In this document: positions 33,165 to 45,317 of the stretch, piece after piece
How positions within the stretch are numbered: the first letter of the stretch is position 1
How the letters are laid out: the number at the start of each line of letters is the position of its first letter
Assembly: GCA_029582265.1 (NCBI GenBank)
Contig: CM055830.1
Coordinates: 22,490,163-22,554,162, forward strand
From: Zoroaster sp. YZ-2022
Lineage: Eukaryota > Echinodermata > Asteroidea > Forcipulatida > Zoroasteridae
Length of the DNA: 64,000 nucleotides
Direction of reading: 5' to 3'
Position numbers and translations under genes: made by a program
The notes under the pieces: model-generated
What the model was told of the DNA's origin: nothing
Seen by the model: only the letters and a program-made list of their open reading frames with translations
The model's database searches: none

Positions 33165-33333
33165 CTGAAAACTAACTTGATGTGTGAAGTTGGTAAAGAT
33201 ACCAATAATAAATATCAGCATGCTCAGCAGTGGTGTAAATCCATGTTGATAGTGGTGAGGGGATGATATTGAAATTTGGTGTGCATAATGTACAACGAAG
33301 TACTGCAGCGCACAACCAATCAGAATCCCAAAG
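33165..33333 (-). CDS. Possible exon of a multi-pass membrane protein
   Basis: The minus strand between a ttattatag acceptor and tttcagGTAATA donor is open for 56 codons. It encodes FGILIGCALQYFVVHYAHQ, then SSPHHYQHGFTPLLSMLIF and IIGIFTNFTHQVSFQ: two hydrophobic segments separated by a His-rich hydrophilic link. This is suggestive of membrane helices, but hydrophobic frames also arise by chance in T-rich sequence. No family was recognised. Confidence 0.25.
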
Positions 33334-34226
33334 CTATAATAAAGATGACACCCAAATGGACAAACAATAATGTTCAAACAAACCAAATTGTCCTGTTTAT
33401 TGTTTGTTTTTCACAAATTATTTGCTTATTATTATGATAAGCTCGGTAGGTTAAGCATCGATCATAAAAACTGTCACGGTTGCTGGCCCTCCGCATCAGC
33501 ATCCATATCAGTACATGCGCTTCATACTGTATGTAGTGAAAGCATATGTGTGAATTTGACTGGAACCGTTGTATATTCTTGTAATTTAGTTGTGACATTA
33601 ATCAGAAAACAGTGAAACTGCAATTGTGTATTCATGCCAATGTGGAATTAATGTACATATATGTGATATTTTATATTTTGCAGGATACCAATATTAGTGT
33701 ATAGCACAGTAATTAGCTTCATGCACATTGTAGCTCTCTAGCTTTGAAAAGAACTTCAGCTTTTTGAGTTTGGGGCATTCTGTGACACCATTTTATGGTC
33801 TGTTAACATTCAAACTTATATATAATTATATCACCAGAACAATTAAATAATGTCAAAAAGTGGAAATGCTCACTCCTTCATTCCATCCTCTCACCCACCT
33901 TCCAAATGTCATACCTTTTCCTATGTTTTGGAACACCTTGCTGTACATATAGGCCTAATAAAAATTATATTTCATCATTTTATAGCACATTTGACATAAT
34001 GTCCACCTCATCACTGGGCCACTATCATTCCTGTAATCTTTCTCAGCTCGCTGGGGAGTAAACAGCCCATAAAATGTGCAACCGAATAATTTTTGTTCCT
34101 CATAACAAGAGATTGTTTACAGTGATAAACTCTTCCCTGGTAACCATTATCACTTGAATGCTAATGGAGACTCGGTTACATAGTTACCAGTGTTATTCTG
34201 GCCTGAAGAATATATACATACATGTA
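33334..34226. other. Unassigned; one SINE-body fragment
   Basis: 34010-34085 has cctgtaatctttctcagctc and ctggggagtaaacagccc, an old minus-strand SINE body fragment. No gene is supported. Confidence 0.45.
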
Positions 34227-34446
34227 ACAGCAAAAGAAACGTCACCCCTAAAAATATTTATTATTTTCATTTTATAATTAATATAATTTGTTTAATGAAG
34301 AATATTATGAGTATGGAGTGTAACACGAACACAATGTGGCAAATTTGGTTGACCTGGCAGCCAACCATCCCACAACATTGTATATTTATTATGTTTAATA
34401 ATATAATTACTTAACAAAATTTAGGGGGTGACGTTTCTTTTGCTGT
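34227..34446. mobile_element. mariner-like MITE, copy 2 (220 bp)
   Basis: Same termini and TA flanks as 10559-10778. The left 125 bp is nearly identical, while the segment around 34355-34415 differs, so the two copies are variants of one non-autonomous family of fixed length. Confidence 0.87.
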
Positions 34447-35355
34447 TATCTATAGTTGTTTGAATTTTAAATGCTGCCCTCGTTAGACAAACAGAGACCT
34501 TCAAGTATAATACATGTATATTTTGTGTTCTTGGCAAACTTTATAGATACATAATATGAACATGTATATAAACGTACAGTACATCAAAATTACTGCTTGT
34601 TAAAGATGTTACTCAATCAAAGTGAGTTTATCTTCTTTCTACGGCCAACCAAAAAAAGTCTCCGGTTTCTGGTGATAGGTTGGCTTCAAAATCAGTGTGG
34701 TGACGTGCTTTTTTCCCCCCCTTTTTTTGGGGGGGGGGGGGGTTATTTATTTATTTTTTTCTTGCCAATACATTTTTTTGAAATACATGATACATGTATT
34801 GGAACCAGACCAAATTTCTCATACATGGTGACTAAAAGAGGCACGGCAGAATTCCAATCAATCCAGCAATTTTAGTTGCAATTGAATATTGTTTCATAGC
34901 AAAAAGAAAGAAAACTACAAATGCCGACACATGGGTCTGAGGTGATGTGTGCGGATATCAGAAACTGGAGACTTTTTGTGGCCTAATCTATCCTACAAAG
35001 CATTTTTACTCTTTGGTTGGGGGGGGGGGAGGATTTCGTACTTCCGGACTTGGTAACGGATGCAAGAATGAGGCGATCTATTTTTCCTTTCAATCAATAA
35101 TTTATTGCCTCAAACCCATCAGTCGGGCAGAGAGGTGCTATATATCAGAGCAGCCACAAGATGTGTGCCGTTGCATTCATTATCTATTGCAAGAGAGTGA
35201 ACATTGAGCCACTGAATAAATAACTCTTCACCTTTGCTTTGACCTAATGGTGGTATTGATATTATTAGTAAGGCTTATCCCTGATACTGTTTTTATTATT
35301 AGCATGAGAATAGTCAAGAAATAAAGCTCATGTATCTCAATTTCAACTTAAAGTC
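34447..35355. other. Unassigned with poly-G tracts
   Basis: G runs lie at about 34729-34742 and 35020-35030. No coding frame or repeat is supported. Confidence 0.4.
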
Positions 35356-35816
35356 AGTATGGTGCATAACGCATTCTAATAATAAAAATAATAATGTCGG
35401 GCATTTTAAAGTGCTTTTAAACAAGGTATCAAAGCGCTGTACATTATTACCCCTGCTCATCAGGCGCATAAATCATTCCAGAAACCATCTCAGCTCCCTG
35501 GGGAGTATACAGCTCAATTGCTGCCATTTCGGCGCATATGGGCTAATCAAACAACAACCAACTCTGCCCTCACAGGTACCCATTTACTCCTGGGTGGAGA
35601 GAAGCGTTTATGGTAAAGTGTCTTGCTCAAGGACACAAGTACCACGGTCGCGGTTGGGATTCGAACCCACATTCTGACGACTCAGCCATCAGAACACAAA
35701 TCCGATGCACTAAACCGCTCAACCATGGCACTCCACATTCATAATGCATTCAGTATGGTACCACTGCAGTAATGGCGACCAACATTGAAATAAGTCTTTT
35801 GGAAAAGGAGAACAAT
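35356..35816 (+). repeat. Direct repeat unit, left copy, carrying a SINE
   Basis: cagtatggtgcataacgcat at 35356 and ccactgcagtaatggcgacc near 35761 through agaacaat at 35816 match 36359-36456, where they are contiguous. The left copy is split by the SINE at 35379-35736. Confidence 0.85.
35379..35736 (-). mobile_element. SINE, tRNA-derived, diverged copy
   Basis: On the minus strand: tail aataataatgtcgggcattt, body ctccctggggagtatacag, B box gggattcgaaccc and A-box region aaccgctcaaccatggcac. The anticodon region differs from the CAA group (cagaacacaaatccgatgca). Short target-like repeats (cattctaa / cattcataa) flank it, and the uninterrupted site is preserved at 36375-36390. Confidence 0.87.
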
Positions 35817-36358
35817 GCTTTATTGATCCCTTTCAGGCCCATACTGGCCCCACCCTTTCCCCATCCCAGCAAGGAAACTTGGTTTTTATTGAGAAGAAGT
35901 CTTCCTCTCTTCAAATCTGGAATAATTGAAAATAAATGTCTTGTATTTAAAAAAAATAATAAAATTGAAAAGGGCATGTTTTTGCACTCGTACTAGTGTG
36001 CAGGCGTAGCATACACTATGTGGACTTCGGAAGAAAGGATGTCCACACAGTGTAGGAACTCTGTGCACTGTGTGGACTTACACACGTCCACACAGTGTTT
36101 TTGGACTTTGGAAAAGTACGAATATCTCGGAAATTTGAGATTTGTCTAGGCAGGTTCTTTGACTTAAATCGAAGGATATTATTAAAAGGGAAAAATAGAA
36201 TGAAAACCGCTCTCAAAACACTCTTCTGTGTGGAATGGGAACGATTTTAAGAAATTTCTGTGCTTAAGTACATGAGAACAAAGGAATGTCCACATAGTGA
36301 TAGCAACAAAGGTCTGTGTGTCTGTGTGTGTGTGTCACCCATTATATATACATGTACA
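35817..36358. repeat. Segment between direct repeats, part of a dispersed family
   Basis: ggcccatactggccccaccc (inverted match to 27428-27450) and aaggaaacttggtttttatt plus tcttcctctcttcaaatctg (match at 41798-41930) show that this is dispersed sequence. From 36000 to 36110 gtccacacagtgt and its inverse recur, forming local hairpins. Confidence 0.6.
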
Positions 36359-36456
36359 TCAGTATGGTGCATAACGCATTCTAATGCATTCAGTATGGTA
36401 CCACTGCAGTAATGGCGACCAACATTGAAATAAGTCTTTTGGAAAAGGAGAACAAT
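36359..36456 (+). repeat. Direct repeat unit, right copy
   Basis: Uninterrupted 98-bp match to the two pieces at 35356-35379 and about 35740-35816. It serves as the empty-site reference for the SINE insertion. Confidence 0.85.
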
Positions 36457-36496
36457 TTTGGAATTTTTTAGAAACGGGAGAAGTTTGAAGCAAATA

Positions 36497-36705
36497 ATCT
36501 GAGCCCAATTTCATTGAGCTGTGTAACAGAAACGTTTGCGTAGCAGAACATCTTGCTGAGCAGACTTTATTGGTTACCAGCTTCATATAAATGCTATCGT
36601 ATGAATGCTATTGATTTTGGCTGGTAGTCTTAATAATGCTAAGCAAAACTATTTGCCTACCAACATTTCTCTGCTTAGTAGCTCTATGCAATTGGGAGCC
36701 CTGCT
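36497..36705. mobile_element. MITE, gggcccaatttcat family
   Basis: The left end gcccaatttcattgagctg and right end agctctatgcaattgggagc are inverted. Internal tgctaagcaaaact and tggttaccag are family words. Confidence 0.7.
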
Positions 36706-38080
36706 CTTCCGGGCTGTTTACAGTAATCTCTCCATTTAACGAACAAAGGAATTTCTAGTGATGTGCGGAACTCAAAATTCGAATTTTCCTGATTTTGATG
36801 GAGCTATAGTCACATGTTCCTTCCTCAAGGTATGCATATTGTATTATCCACTTCTAAAATCATTATTAACTATGGAAATACAATTTAAAGGTTAATGATT
36901 TGGTGAGTTAACAAACATGACATTTTGGTTGTGTTTTGCTTTTGTCTTGGCACTTCAATGACCATGTCCTTACAGCCCCCTGAGGGCTCATATAATTCTA
37001 GTTATTTTGCAATGATCATTGTACTATCTGTGATCCTCACCTCATACATAAAATGCACAGAGGCATAGAATCAACAAGAGTAACTTGAGACCTATTTCAA
37101 TGCAGAGCCCACAGATAAGGATGCCACAAGGCATGTGAAGGCGTCTGATTAACTTCAATTTGTATTGATGTTACGCATTACCTTGGTTAAAGAGGAAAGC
37201 ATACCAATGGTTTTTGGTAATGTACGTTCTATTCCATCCCTCTTCAAGAAACATATCTTACAACTAAGCTGGGAATTTTTTACCACAATAGGCCAAGATG
37301 CTCACGTAAAATGCATTTAGACAATTTGATTGGCAAAAATAAACTTTGTATTCATTCTAGCAAGGAAGTTCGATACATTTCGTAATCAACTTAAATTCTA
37401 TGAAAATTTGGGAATAACATTTGAGTCACCCGTATATCATCCGTGTTTGGCTAAGATGACCCACAAAATAGAATTTATAAAGCGAACAAATTTTGAAAGA
37501 CAATATCATTGTTAAATGGAAAAAAAAAATTAATAATTATGAAATTCTGATGTCAGAAACTGTAAATAAAAGAGATATTTCAAATGCACTTGATTCTGAT
37601 TGAAAGCCAGGCTGGCTGGCAAATCAGAAGACTGTCCATGCCCTCGGTCTGTTACACACAATAACCTGAGGATTAAAATGCGGGGTCCTGCCTTTTATTA
37701 ATTTAAGTTGTTACTTTATTGGTACTAACCCTTGATGGACTTTTTCATTCAATGTCTCAAATGAAAGTTTATAACTTCTTTAAATCCAGAAAAATATAAA
37801 TTCAACATTGAAATTTATTTTTTACCATCAAATTAGCCCAAACATGGGTGATAGATACATCTTAAAGGAAAACAACATCTCATGTGATGTTCGTTACCAT
37901 CATCAACTTGACACGCAGTAAGTTTTATTTTAAAAACTGTGATCATAGACAGTGTTTGCCTTAGCTAATGATGTGGTATTTAATTTTTGGTCAGTGGTAG
38001 CAAGAAAAAAAAGGACATGTGCTTAAAGAAAGTACCCATCATATAGTACACAGAATCAAAAACGAAAGAAAGGACAAAAG
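36706..38080. other. No recognised feature
   Basis: 1.4 kb of AT-rich sequence lacking any repeat, RNA or coding frame that I can support. Confidence 0.4.
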
Positions 38081-38465
38081 TAGAGCTGTGCCGGATATCC
38101 GGGTATCCGACCGAAACGGTCATTACCCGGTTCTATTTTTCGGTTCCAATTACCCCTAAACGACTTTTTAAAATTAACATTTGAGCGGTGCGAACAGAAA
38201 TCTGTGACTCTTGAACAATGTCATGTTTACACTTTTACAGACATTTATCTTTAAATTCAAGAGATTGCACTCCAATAAAGAAAAGATCTATTTAAGTACG
38301 GTATATATCCTCTGTATTAAGTGAATTTGTTACCATTTACAGTACATGTATTTGTACACCACCAGAGGCATGTTTTCAACAAAAATGAAAACGGGTATCC
38401 GGGTATCCAAAGTTTCCTGATTTCGGGTATCCGGTTCAAAAAGTATCAGAAAATGCACAGCCCTA
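38081..38465. mobile_element. hAT-like MITE, gggtatccg family, copy 2
   Basis: Inverted ends TAGAGCTGTGC/GCACAGCCCTA lie between GACAAAA direct repeats (38073-38079, 38466-38472). The interior closely matches 16072-16460, with a shorter gggtatccg run and a few small indels. Different target duplications show independent insertions. Confidence 0.87.
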
Positions 38466-38753
38466 GACAAAATCTCACAGTAATGTTTTCAATTTGTTTT
38501 TATAATTAAGCAATTTTTACCTGGGAGTATGTGAAATTGACACAAAAAAAGTGAGGTGGTAAAGTAATCAGTGAGGTGGGCCACCTCACATTTGACTGTA
38601 CAGGGGTATTGACCAAATATATATATTGCATTTTAAGTCTCTGTAATACTGTAATTATTTAAACCATAAATGATCAAAGTTGATAATTGTATCAAACATC
38701 TTGTTTGAAATATTTTGATCATAAGTGCTGACATTTTAGTGAAGTTTGTTTAA

Positions 38754-39010
38754 CCAGTTCGCGTCGGAGGCCGTGTATACACGCACATTTTTTTTGGGAC
38801 AGTGGATCGGAGAGCGTCTAAACACGCCACAGGATTCTCGGGAATATTTGTATAGATTCCCGGTCGACGTGGCAACGAGCCATAAGCATACGGTGGAAGA
38901 TGCGGTCTCCCCGGTCACGCTCTGGCGAGCACCATTGTTCATGTTTGTGCGGTAAAAATAAACCCGCCACGGGGGTTCGGAAAAACTTTTTTATTCCCGG
39001 TGCGAACTGG
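38754..39010. mobile_element. piggyBac-like MITE, CCAGTTCGC family, copy 1
   Basis: TTAA at 38750 and 39011 flanks CCAGTTCGC and its inverse. The interior has gtgtatacacgc, gcggatcggagagcgtct-like and ttcccggtcgacgtgg words and is CpG-rich. Other copies: 53137-53391 (inverted) and 57685-58281. Confidence 0.87.
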
Positions 39011-39299
39011 TTAATAATATTTTTAATCTGCCCTTTGATTAAAATGTCATGACTGATTCTACATTTACTGGTATCACAATTTAAATGTCACTATTGTCAG
39101 AAACGTGTGGATCAAATGAGGTTGTTTCTATAAATCATTGTACTGTAACAGTACTTGAATTTTTTAATGCGATGGCCATTTACATACATGTACCAAAATG
39201 TATAGAGTTAATTGTTTACTTTCATAACATCACAATTAACAAAGAAATTAATAAAATTAAATCAAGGAGTATTATAAAGAATAGATAATAAACTAATGG

Positions 39300-39700
39300 G
39301 TACTACAGGAATTGTACACCACTGGTAAAATGTCTGTAAATCCATCCATGCTTTATAAGAATGAAGAGAGATGTACAGAAACCAACCTGTGAAATTTCAG
39401 CTCATTTCATTATATGTCATTAACAAGGAAATAGAGAACATGGATTCAGATTTATTTTCATTCATTCTAATGTGGAAAATGGATCACGACTGTGATCCAT
39501 TTCAAAAATGTATTACATACATAGGAAGGTATGAAATCAGATGAGAGCACAGCACAAGACCACTACCCTTTAGGTTTCTAGATGCTCAGAAATACAATCT
39601 TAGCCATGTATGTAGAGGAATTGTACACCATTGGTAAAATGTCTGTAAACACAAGTATATCCATACTTGGGCCAAAAAAATGATGTTCAGTTGCAGCCAA
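39300..39700. repeat. Old dispersed repeat with gatcacgactgtgatcc palindrome
   Basis: aattgtacaccactggtaaa, atgtctgtaaatccatcc and atggatcacgactgtgatcc recur here and, in diverged form, at 17240, 18780, 42010 and 57450-57660. No ends can be defined. It is probably an ancient element. Confidence 0.55.
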
Positions 39701-39878
39701 AATTGCTGGATCAATTGGGATTCTGCTGTGCTGTGTTTTAAATGACTTTTTCACATAGGAGTATAAACGTTTGCCCGATTTGCGAGGCCTTTCTTAGCTA
39801 CCATACTTTGTGTATGGGAAATTTGGTCTGTAAAACTTGTAGCTTTGCATGGTGAGGATGATAAGTAAGACTAATTGC

Positions 39879-39975
39879 GGTGACACCATGTGGAATCTCA
39901 ATTGAGTGGTAATTAGTTCTGAAAAGAACTGGAGGTACAACTCGACGTTTCGATCAGTATGCTCTGATCGAATAA
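39879..39975 (-). repeat. gacgtttcgatcag repeat family, copy
   Basis: gtgacaccatgtggaatctc, ctgaaaagaactggaggtac and gacgtttcgatcagtatgct are as at 62428-62533, reversed. The segment upstream of the stem on the minus strand lacks CTGANGA. Confidence 0.72.
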
Positions 39976-40118
39976 CCGCGTATATATGTATCACGCATTT
40001 CACTGGTTGGCCAAAAAAAATGTTACCAAAACAAAATATTAAAAAGCACGTCACCGCACCGATTTGGAAGCTGACCTATGACCAGAAACTAGGTGTGACG
40101 ATATTTGAATTTTTTTGA

Positions 40119-40857
40119 TAGTCATCGACGGCCATGATATCAGCGATATGCGATATTATCTTCTCAATACACGGATTTTTTAAATATAAAAAAAATTTAT
40201 GTATCGTACATTATCGACATTGGACACCGAAATAACTACTTTTACATGCAAGTAAGTTCTACATGGAAACTGCCTAAGTAGTAAACAGTTACTTCAAACA
40301 GTCGCTCTAAAAACGAGCCCGAGTTCATAGATTTTTGCCGCTCGGTGTGACAAACATTTCATTAAAAAAAGAACTCACTGTGACGTCCATAAACAAACCC
40401 ATGGTTTATAAATGTCTACAGCCCCATCCCAGAGCTGAGAATGAACGGGCAATTGATCGATAGTGCATGCACAGTTCAATGGTCATCATCGACGCTTTTA
40501 TCCTGGTATCCAACATCTGCTGAATGTGAACAACTTCACAATGTACAACAGTGCAGTTATTCCAGGAGTGTACCATGTGATCCTGGAACTAGCCTTTAGT
40601 TAATTTAAGGCCCATGCGGCAACCAGGACCACAACGCACAAAAAAAGACCATGCACGCAAGTAGTGGGAACATGAGCAGCGCCGCGTCATGATTTCAAAC
40701 TGTTTTTTAGCTCTTCACAGTACATAACTTCATTGATATCACCGTATAATGACATGAAATTTGGAGAAAATTTATCACTCCAGCGATATTTTAACTAAAA
40801 AGAGAGATATAAATTTGATATCGGCTATATTAATCCGTCATCGCCCAAGCTTGCAAA
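40119..40857 (+). mobile_element. gatatc-rich element, copy A
   Basis: Aligns over about 700 bp with the reverse complement of 47815-48530: acggattttttaaatata, ctcactgtgacgtccataaa, ttattccaggagtgtacca, caccgtataatgacatgaaa. It ends cgtcatcgcccaagctt, as in the 15233 element. I estimate 80-90% identity to copy B by eye. No transposase frame. Confidence 0.75.
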
Positions 40858-40859
40858 AC

Positions 40860-41750
40860 AGCCGATTCGGTTTGGTGCCGTGAGCACTTTTGCTCGATTT
40901 CAACAAGAGCTGCGCTGCACGTGTTAAGCCTCAGTCACACATTCAGGATTTTTACTGCCGTCCTTGATAGGACCATTCCCGATTAAAATTTGTCAAAAGT
41001 CTGATCAAGATCCTGTGATTCGTGGCGGGAAATTCACAAATTTGTAAAAACATTTATTTAATCACGACAACAATCAGATATTGTTCAGGAAGCGTCCCGA
41101 TTCAGCCGTTTTCCAGCCGACTTCGCCCCGATTCTCCCGTTCTCAATCCGAATCTGATCCGATTTGTATCTTCAGCATGGTAAAAACGACCGAATCTGTC
41201 CCGACAGCGTCCCGATTCTCCGAATGCGATCCGACAGAGATCAGACAGTGACCTGACAGTGAACCGACGCTGACGGAAGACATCCGTTAGAAAACAGTTA
41301 GTCACGTGATAGTCCGGTCCTAAAGAATCGTGAAACGGCGGATTCTCACTCCAAATCATGCCCGTTCATCACGACGGCGTCCCGATCCACAGGACATCGC
41401 TGAACAACTTCACAATGTACAACAGTGCAGTTATTCCAGGAGTGTTTGATCCTGGAACTAGCAGTTAATTTGTCACGACATACGTCACGATTGTAATCCA
41501 GGACCAGACAAAATCGGCCATGAGTTTCCAAAATGTTAGCAGTACGCATGATTGTCAAACTGCTAGCCGACCTTCATGGACCTTTCATCGTTACTCTGTT
41601 ACGACATTAACTTCAGACAAATTGATCACTAAGCGATATTGAGAGATAGTAATCCATACTTTTCACTTTTGCAAAATAGCCGATTCGGTTTGGTGCCGTG
41701 AGCACTTTTGCTCGATTTCAACAAGAGCTGCGCTGCACGTGTTAACAATT
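40860..41750 (+). repeat. Direct duplication around an inserted segment
   Basis: gccgattcggtttggtgccg with ctgcgctgcacgtgttaa occurs at about 40860-40928 and 41682-41745. aacttcacaatgtacaacag occurs at 40530 and 41404. So a shortened second copy of the 40.5-40.9 kb segment follows a separate segment (about 40930-41400) rich in tcccgattc and gatccgac words. Confidence 0.7.
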
Positions 41751-41796
41751 GAACCATTTGCAAGCAGTACTAGTAGCACTTTCCCTGGTTTTTTTT

Positions 41797-41935
41797 TCAT
41801 AAGGAAACTTGGTTTTTATTGAGAAGAAGTCTTCCTCTCTTCAAATCTGGAATCATAATTGAAAATAAATGTCTTGTATTTAAAAAAAAATACATTTTGA
41901 AAAGGGCATGTTTTTGCACTTGTACTAGTTTCTGT
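41797..41935 (+). repeat. Dispersed repeat fragment shared with 35870-36000
   Basis: aaggaaacttggtttttatt, agtcttcctctcttcaaatc and gggcatgtttttgcactt match 35869-35995 almost exactly. Confidence 0.8.
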
Positions 41936-42204
41936 GTGTGTGCATGTACGTAACGCTGTGATATTTCAGGATTTATTACTGGTTCCTGTGACATGCCTAA
42001 TAATAATGAAAAAATGCATTTGATATTGTTTTACATTCATTCTAATATGAAAAATGGATCAAGGTTGTGATCTATTTTCCATATGTTAATATATTTCATG
42101 TTTTCATGTCAGACGGAACAATTTCTTAGGATGTTTGGTACCATCACCAATAAGTAAGTGTTTAGATTATAATTTGGTAAACCTGTAATCAGGTAATTGC
42201 CAGA

Positions 42205-42553
42205 CACTATGAACAACTTCACCTTGAAAATACCCTGAAAATCCGTTTTGCCTTGAAATAACAGTTGACCGTAATTTCACTGCAATTTCACAGTGTCTCT
42301 TCCTCTCAGATATTGGCAATAATGTCCACGGTGATTTCACGGCAAATTCATGGTGCTCTCGAGAATTAATGAGCTGCCCCAAAACTGCCACGAGAAGTTC
42401 ATGGCATTTTCACAGCGTTTTCACGGTGAAGGCATTCCAAGAGTATTTCATGGCAATTTCACGGTGTTGTGTCATCATGAAATTGTCGAGAACTATTTAT
42501 TTCACGGTAAAATAGATTTTCAGGGCATTTTCAGGGTCAAGTTATTCATAGTG
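42205..42553. mobile_element. EnSpm/CACTA-like MITE, 349 bp
   Basis: Inverted ends CACTATGAACAACTTCACC and CACTATGAATAACTTGACC (read inward) are flanked by a 3-bp AGA duplication (42202-42204, 42554-42556). CACTA termini with a 3-bp duplication define this superfamily. The interior is full of short ttcacggtg/ttttcagggc words. Non-coding. Confidence 0.87.
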
Positions 42554-42556
42554 AGA

Positions 42557-43315
42557 GGCCGTGACCCATTTCAAAATTGTAATACCTTTCATGTTATCTC
42601 AGTATGTCGGATGGAAACATTTCCCAGGATATCTGATACCATCACCAACTTCACATCAACTAAGTTTTCAGATACATGTAATTAAAATAGGTTTCAGTAA
42701 TTTTGTGATCGGGTATTGACCAAAGGTGTCCACTCCCTGTAATTAAACACATGTATATTATTCAGGCAGATCTGGGGGAGGGCTAAAGGGGGACGGCTAA
42801 AGGGGGAGTGTCCTTATTTTATTCATGTCAAATCGTCCCATAGATGACAAAGTGGCAAAGTGTCAAATCAGCTATTTTGGCTGTTCTGAGATATTAAGTG
42901 TTTTAAAGTTTTAAAAGTGTAAATATTCATACGTTTACATGGTTTTAAGATCAGTTATACTTCAAGTGCTTTGGCAGCATTATGGAGAGCCACTAGATTG
43001 TGATTTGGTTCGCATTTTGGTAATTCTACAGGGGTGCTGTCAACATTTTGTCATGTTTACCTTCTTTTCATCATGTACATGTATTTTATATTTTTCTCTA
43101 ATTGTTTTTTTACCACTGTGTTTGTGATTGTTTCTGCCCTGTGAAATAATAAATGAAATGAATGAAAAAAAATGAAAAAAAAGTGACGAATCGGCAAAGA
43201 ATAAGCACAATTTAATCAAATTACTAATAAGTCGTACATAGGCTGACACTGTTAAACTATACTTTGTTCCTTTACTGTTTATAATGCATTTATATTTGCA
43301 CAAAGCCTGTTTTAT
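42557..43315. other. Unassigned
   Basis: 42600-42720 has traces of the old atctgataccatcaccaac repeat. gacaaagtggcaaagtgt at about 42848 resembles, inverted, cactttgtcagct at 46176, so a larger outer element is possible but not demonstrated. Confidence 0.4.
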
Positions 43316-43339
43316 ATGGGCGGCCATTGGGGCAAAAAA

Positions 43340-43820
43340 GACAACTACAGAAATATATCAATCCCCAGAAATATATCAATTCCCATAAATATATCAATCC
43401 CCAGAAATATATCAATCCCAGAAATATATCAAATGCCAGAAATATATCAAACGCCAGAAATATATCAATCCCCAGAAATATATCAATCGTCAGAAATATA
43501 TCAATCCCCAGAAATATATCAATCGTCAGAAATATATCAATCCCAGAAATATATCAAATGCCAGAAATATATCAAACGCCAGAAATATATCAATCCCCAG
43601 AAATATATCAATCGTCAGAAATATATCAATCCCCAGAAATATATCAATCACAGAAATATCAATCCCAGAAATATATCAAATGCCAGAAATATATCAAACG
43701 CCAGAAATATATCAATCCCAGAAATATATCAATCCCAGAAATATATCAATCCAGAAATATATCAAAATGCCAGAAATATATCAATCCCCAGAAATATATC
43801 AAACGCCAGAAATATATCAA
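43340..43820. repeat. Left-arm array, 17-18-bp unit, about 27 units
   Basis: The unit is cagaaatatatcaatcc with variable end (ccc, cgt, acgc, atgc). The five-unit order ccc-atgc-acgc-cccc-cgt occurs at about 43411 and again at about 43541, with a third partial block after 43663. This shows amplification in multi-unit blocks. Confidence 0.95.
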
Positions 43821-44024
43821 GCGCCAGCGCCAGTAGAGGGCGCCTGTGTAGTCTTCGGCGCTAATTCTTTTGCACATGTTACGTTATGCGGTGTGCATGC
43901 AAAAGTGCAAAAGATCGATCAGATCAGACGAGACTACACACAAAGTACCCATCAGTCGTCAGCAGTCTAGATCTATGAATAGTATGATATATCTTCTGTC
44001 GTCAAGTAATGTCGCAGCAACCCC

Positions 44025-44108
44025 TGGCAGATTGGATGAGGCGACAAGCCTCCTCCGAGGGCAAATCAACTTCTAGAAAGTGTCCTTCAAGTTCAACAAC
44101 AGCAAGGT
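44025..44108 (+). CDS. Short frame inside the foldback transposon
   Basis: A frame beginning atgtcgcagcaacccctg near 44009 encodes MSQQPLADWMRRQASSEG followed by a Ser/Thr/Lys-rich stretch, and stops near 44115. QQPLADWM vaguely resembles a PCNA-interacting motif. It may be an N-terminal exon remnant of an element protein. Coordinates are approximate and the call is weak. Confidence 0.15.
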
Positions 44109-44190
44109 GTGCCTGATGCCCGAGTCCAAGATCTAGGCTCACTGTCAGTAGGCCTAGTAGTTAGTACTAATACATGTAGTACTACTAGGC

Positions 44191-44485
44191 AGGCCCGCCG
44201 GAAGGTATTTAAAAGTGGGGGGGCACCAACAATTTTCAACCTTGGGTGTTTGGGTAATCAGTTGTTTTGGTAGGCGGGGGGGTGGTGGTTCTTTAAAAAT
44301 GAAATTTTTGGTGTGCCCATTTTCCCTCTATTTTTTTTTCACCTACTGCATCCCCTTTGTTCCATTAATTTCCCCCCCCCCCTTTTTTCCCCTCCCAACA
44401 TAATTTTTTTTAAATAAATTAATTTAAAAAAAAAAAGTGGGGGGGTCTGCCCCGGCCCCCCCCCCCCCGGCTCCGGCGCCCCTTC
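44191..44485. mobile_element. Nested G/C-run-bearing element in 8-bp duplication
   Basis: TACTAGGC occurs at 44183-44190 and 44486-44493. The enclosed segment begins aggcccgccggaagg and ends ccggctccggcgcccc, roughly inverted. It contains several G and C homopolymers. The duplication lies in CTA-rich sequence, so chance is possible. Confidence 0.5.
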
Positions 44486-44504
44486 TACTAGGCCTAGTAC
44501 TACT

Positions 44505-44511
44505 AGGGGCC

Positions 44512-44544
<33 letters not shown>

Positions 44545-44575
44545 GTACTAGTAGTACTACTACTAGGCCTAGTGC
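44505..44575. repeat. CTA microsatellite with aggcctag palindromes
   Basis: ctactactac repeats are bordered on both sides by tactaggcctagta. The strand-symmetric flanks could extrude as a small cruciform. Confidence 0.85.
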
Positions 44576-45317
44576 CATGACTGCAGGGTCTTCGCATAAC
44601 GTTATTAATCGGCACAGAGCCCTTTTAGGAGGGAAGGCGGTGTTCAGGTATTTCAAATTCACCAAAAATAAGAATTGTCCATGATTTGAAAAATAGAAGC
44701 AAATAAAATTTGCAAAGTAATTGTCCTAACTTTTAAACAATAATAATACAACCAATATTAAAACTCGAATCATTTAATACACCCTTTGCATTAAGCCGGT
44801 CACAGCGATTAACGATACAAAACACTGTCTAGTATTGGTGGAATTCTCGCTGCGTAATACATGCACCAATGGTCACGTGAAAATGTCTGCATCATCCTCC
44901 GGTTTTCGATCTAATGTCGGCCTAAATATCCAAATTTTAATTAGTTGAAAACATGTTGCCAATTTTGTTGTTGTAGCTCAGGATGGTCTATGGGACAGGA
45001 CCAGACTCAGAGCTACAATCTTCTTGCAAGCAAGGACCCTTAATTGCTCTAGTTTTATGTCTCTGTTTTGACACTATTTAAGGGGCTAGGCTACTTGCTC
45101 ACTTGTTGTAGTACTAGTACTAGGCCTACACGTATGATGATGTACTCACGTAATACAAACGAAAGTTATAAAGCCCGGAGAATGAGCACACCAGGCTCAC
45201 CGATCAAAACCCAAACAAATCAAAGAATAATGGTTATTATGAGGATGACTAATAATTGCATCGGGAAAAACATAATTATTATTAAGAATAATGGTCTTAC
45301 TGTGCTGAACTTGAAAA

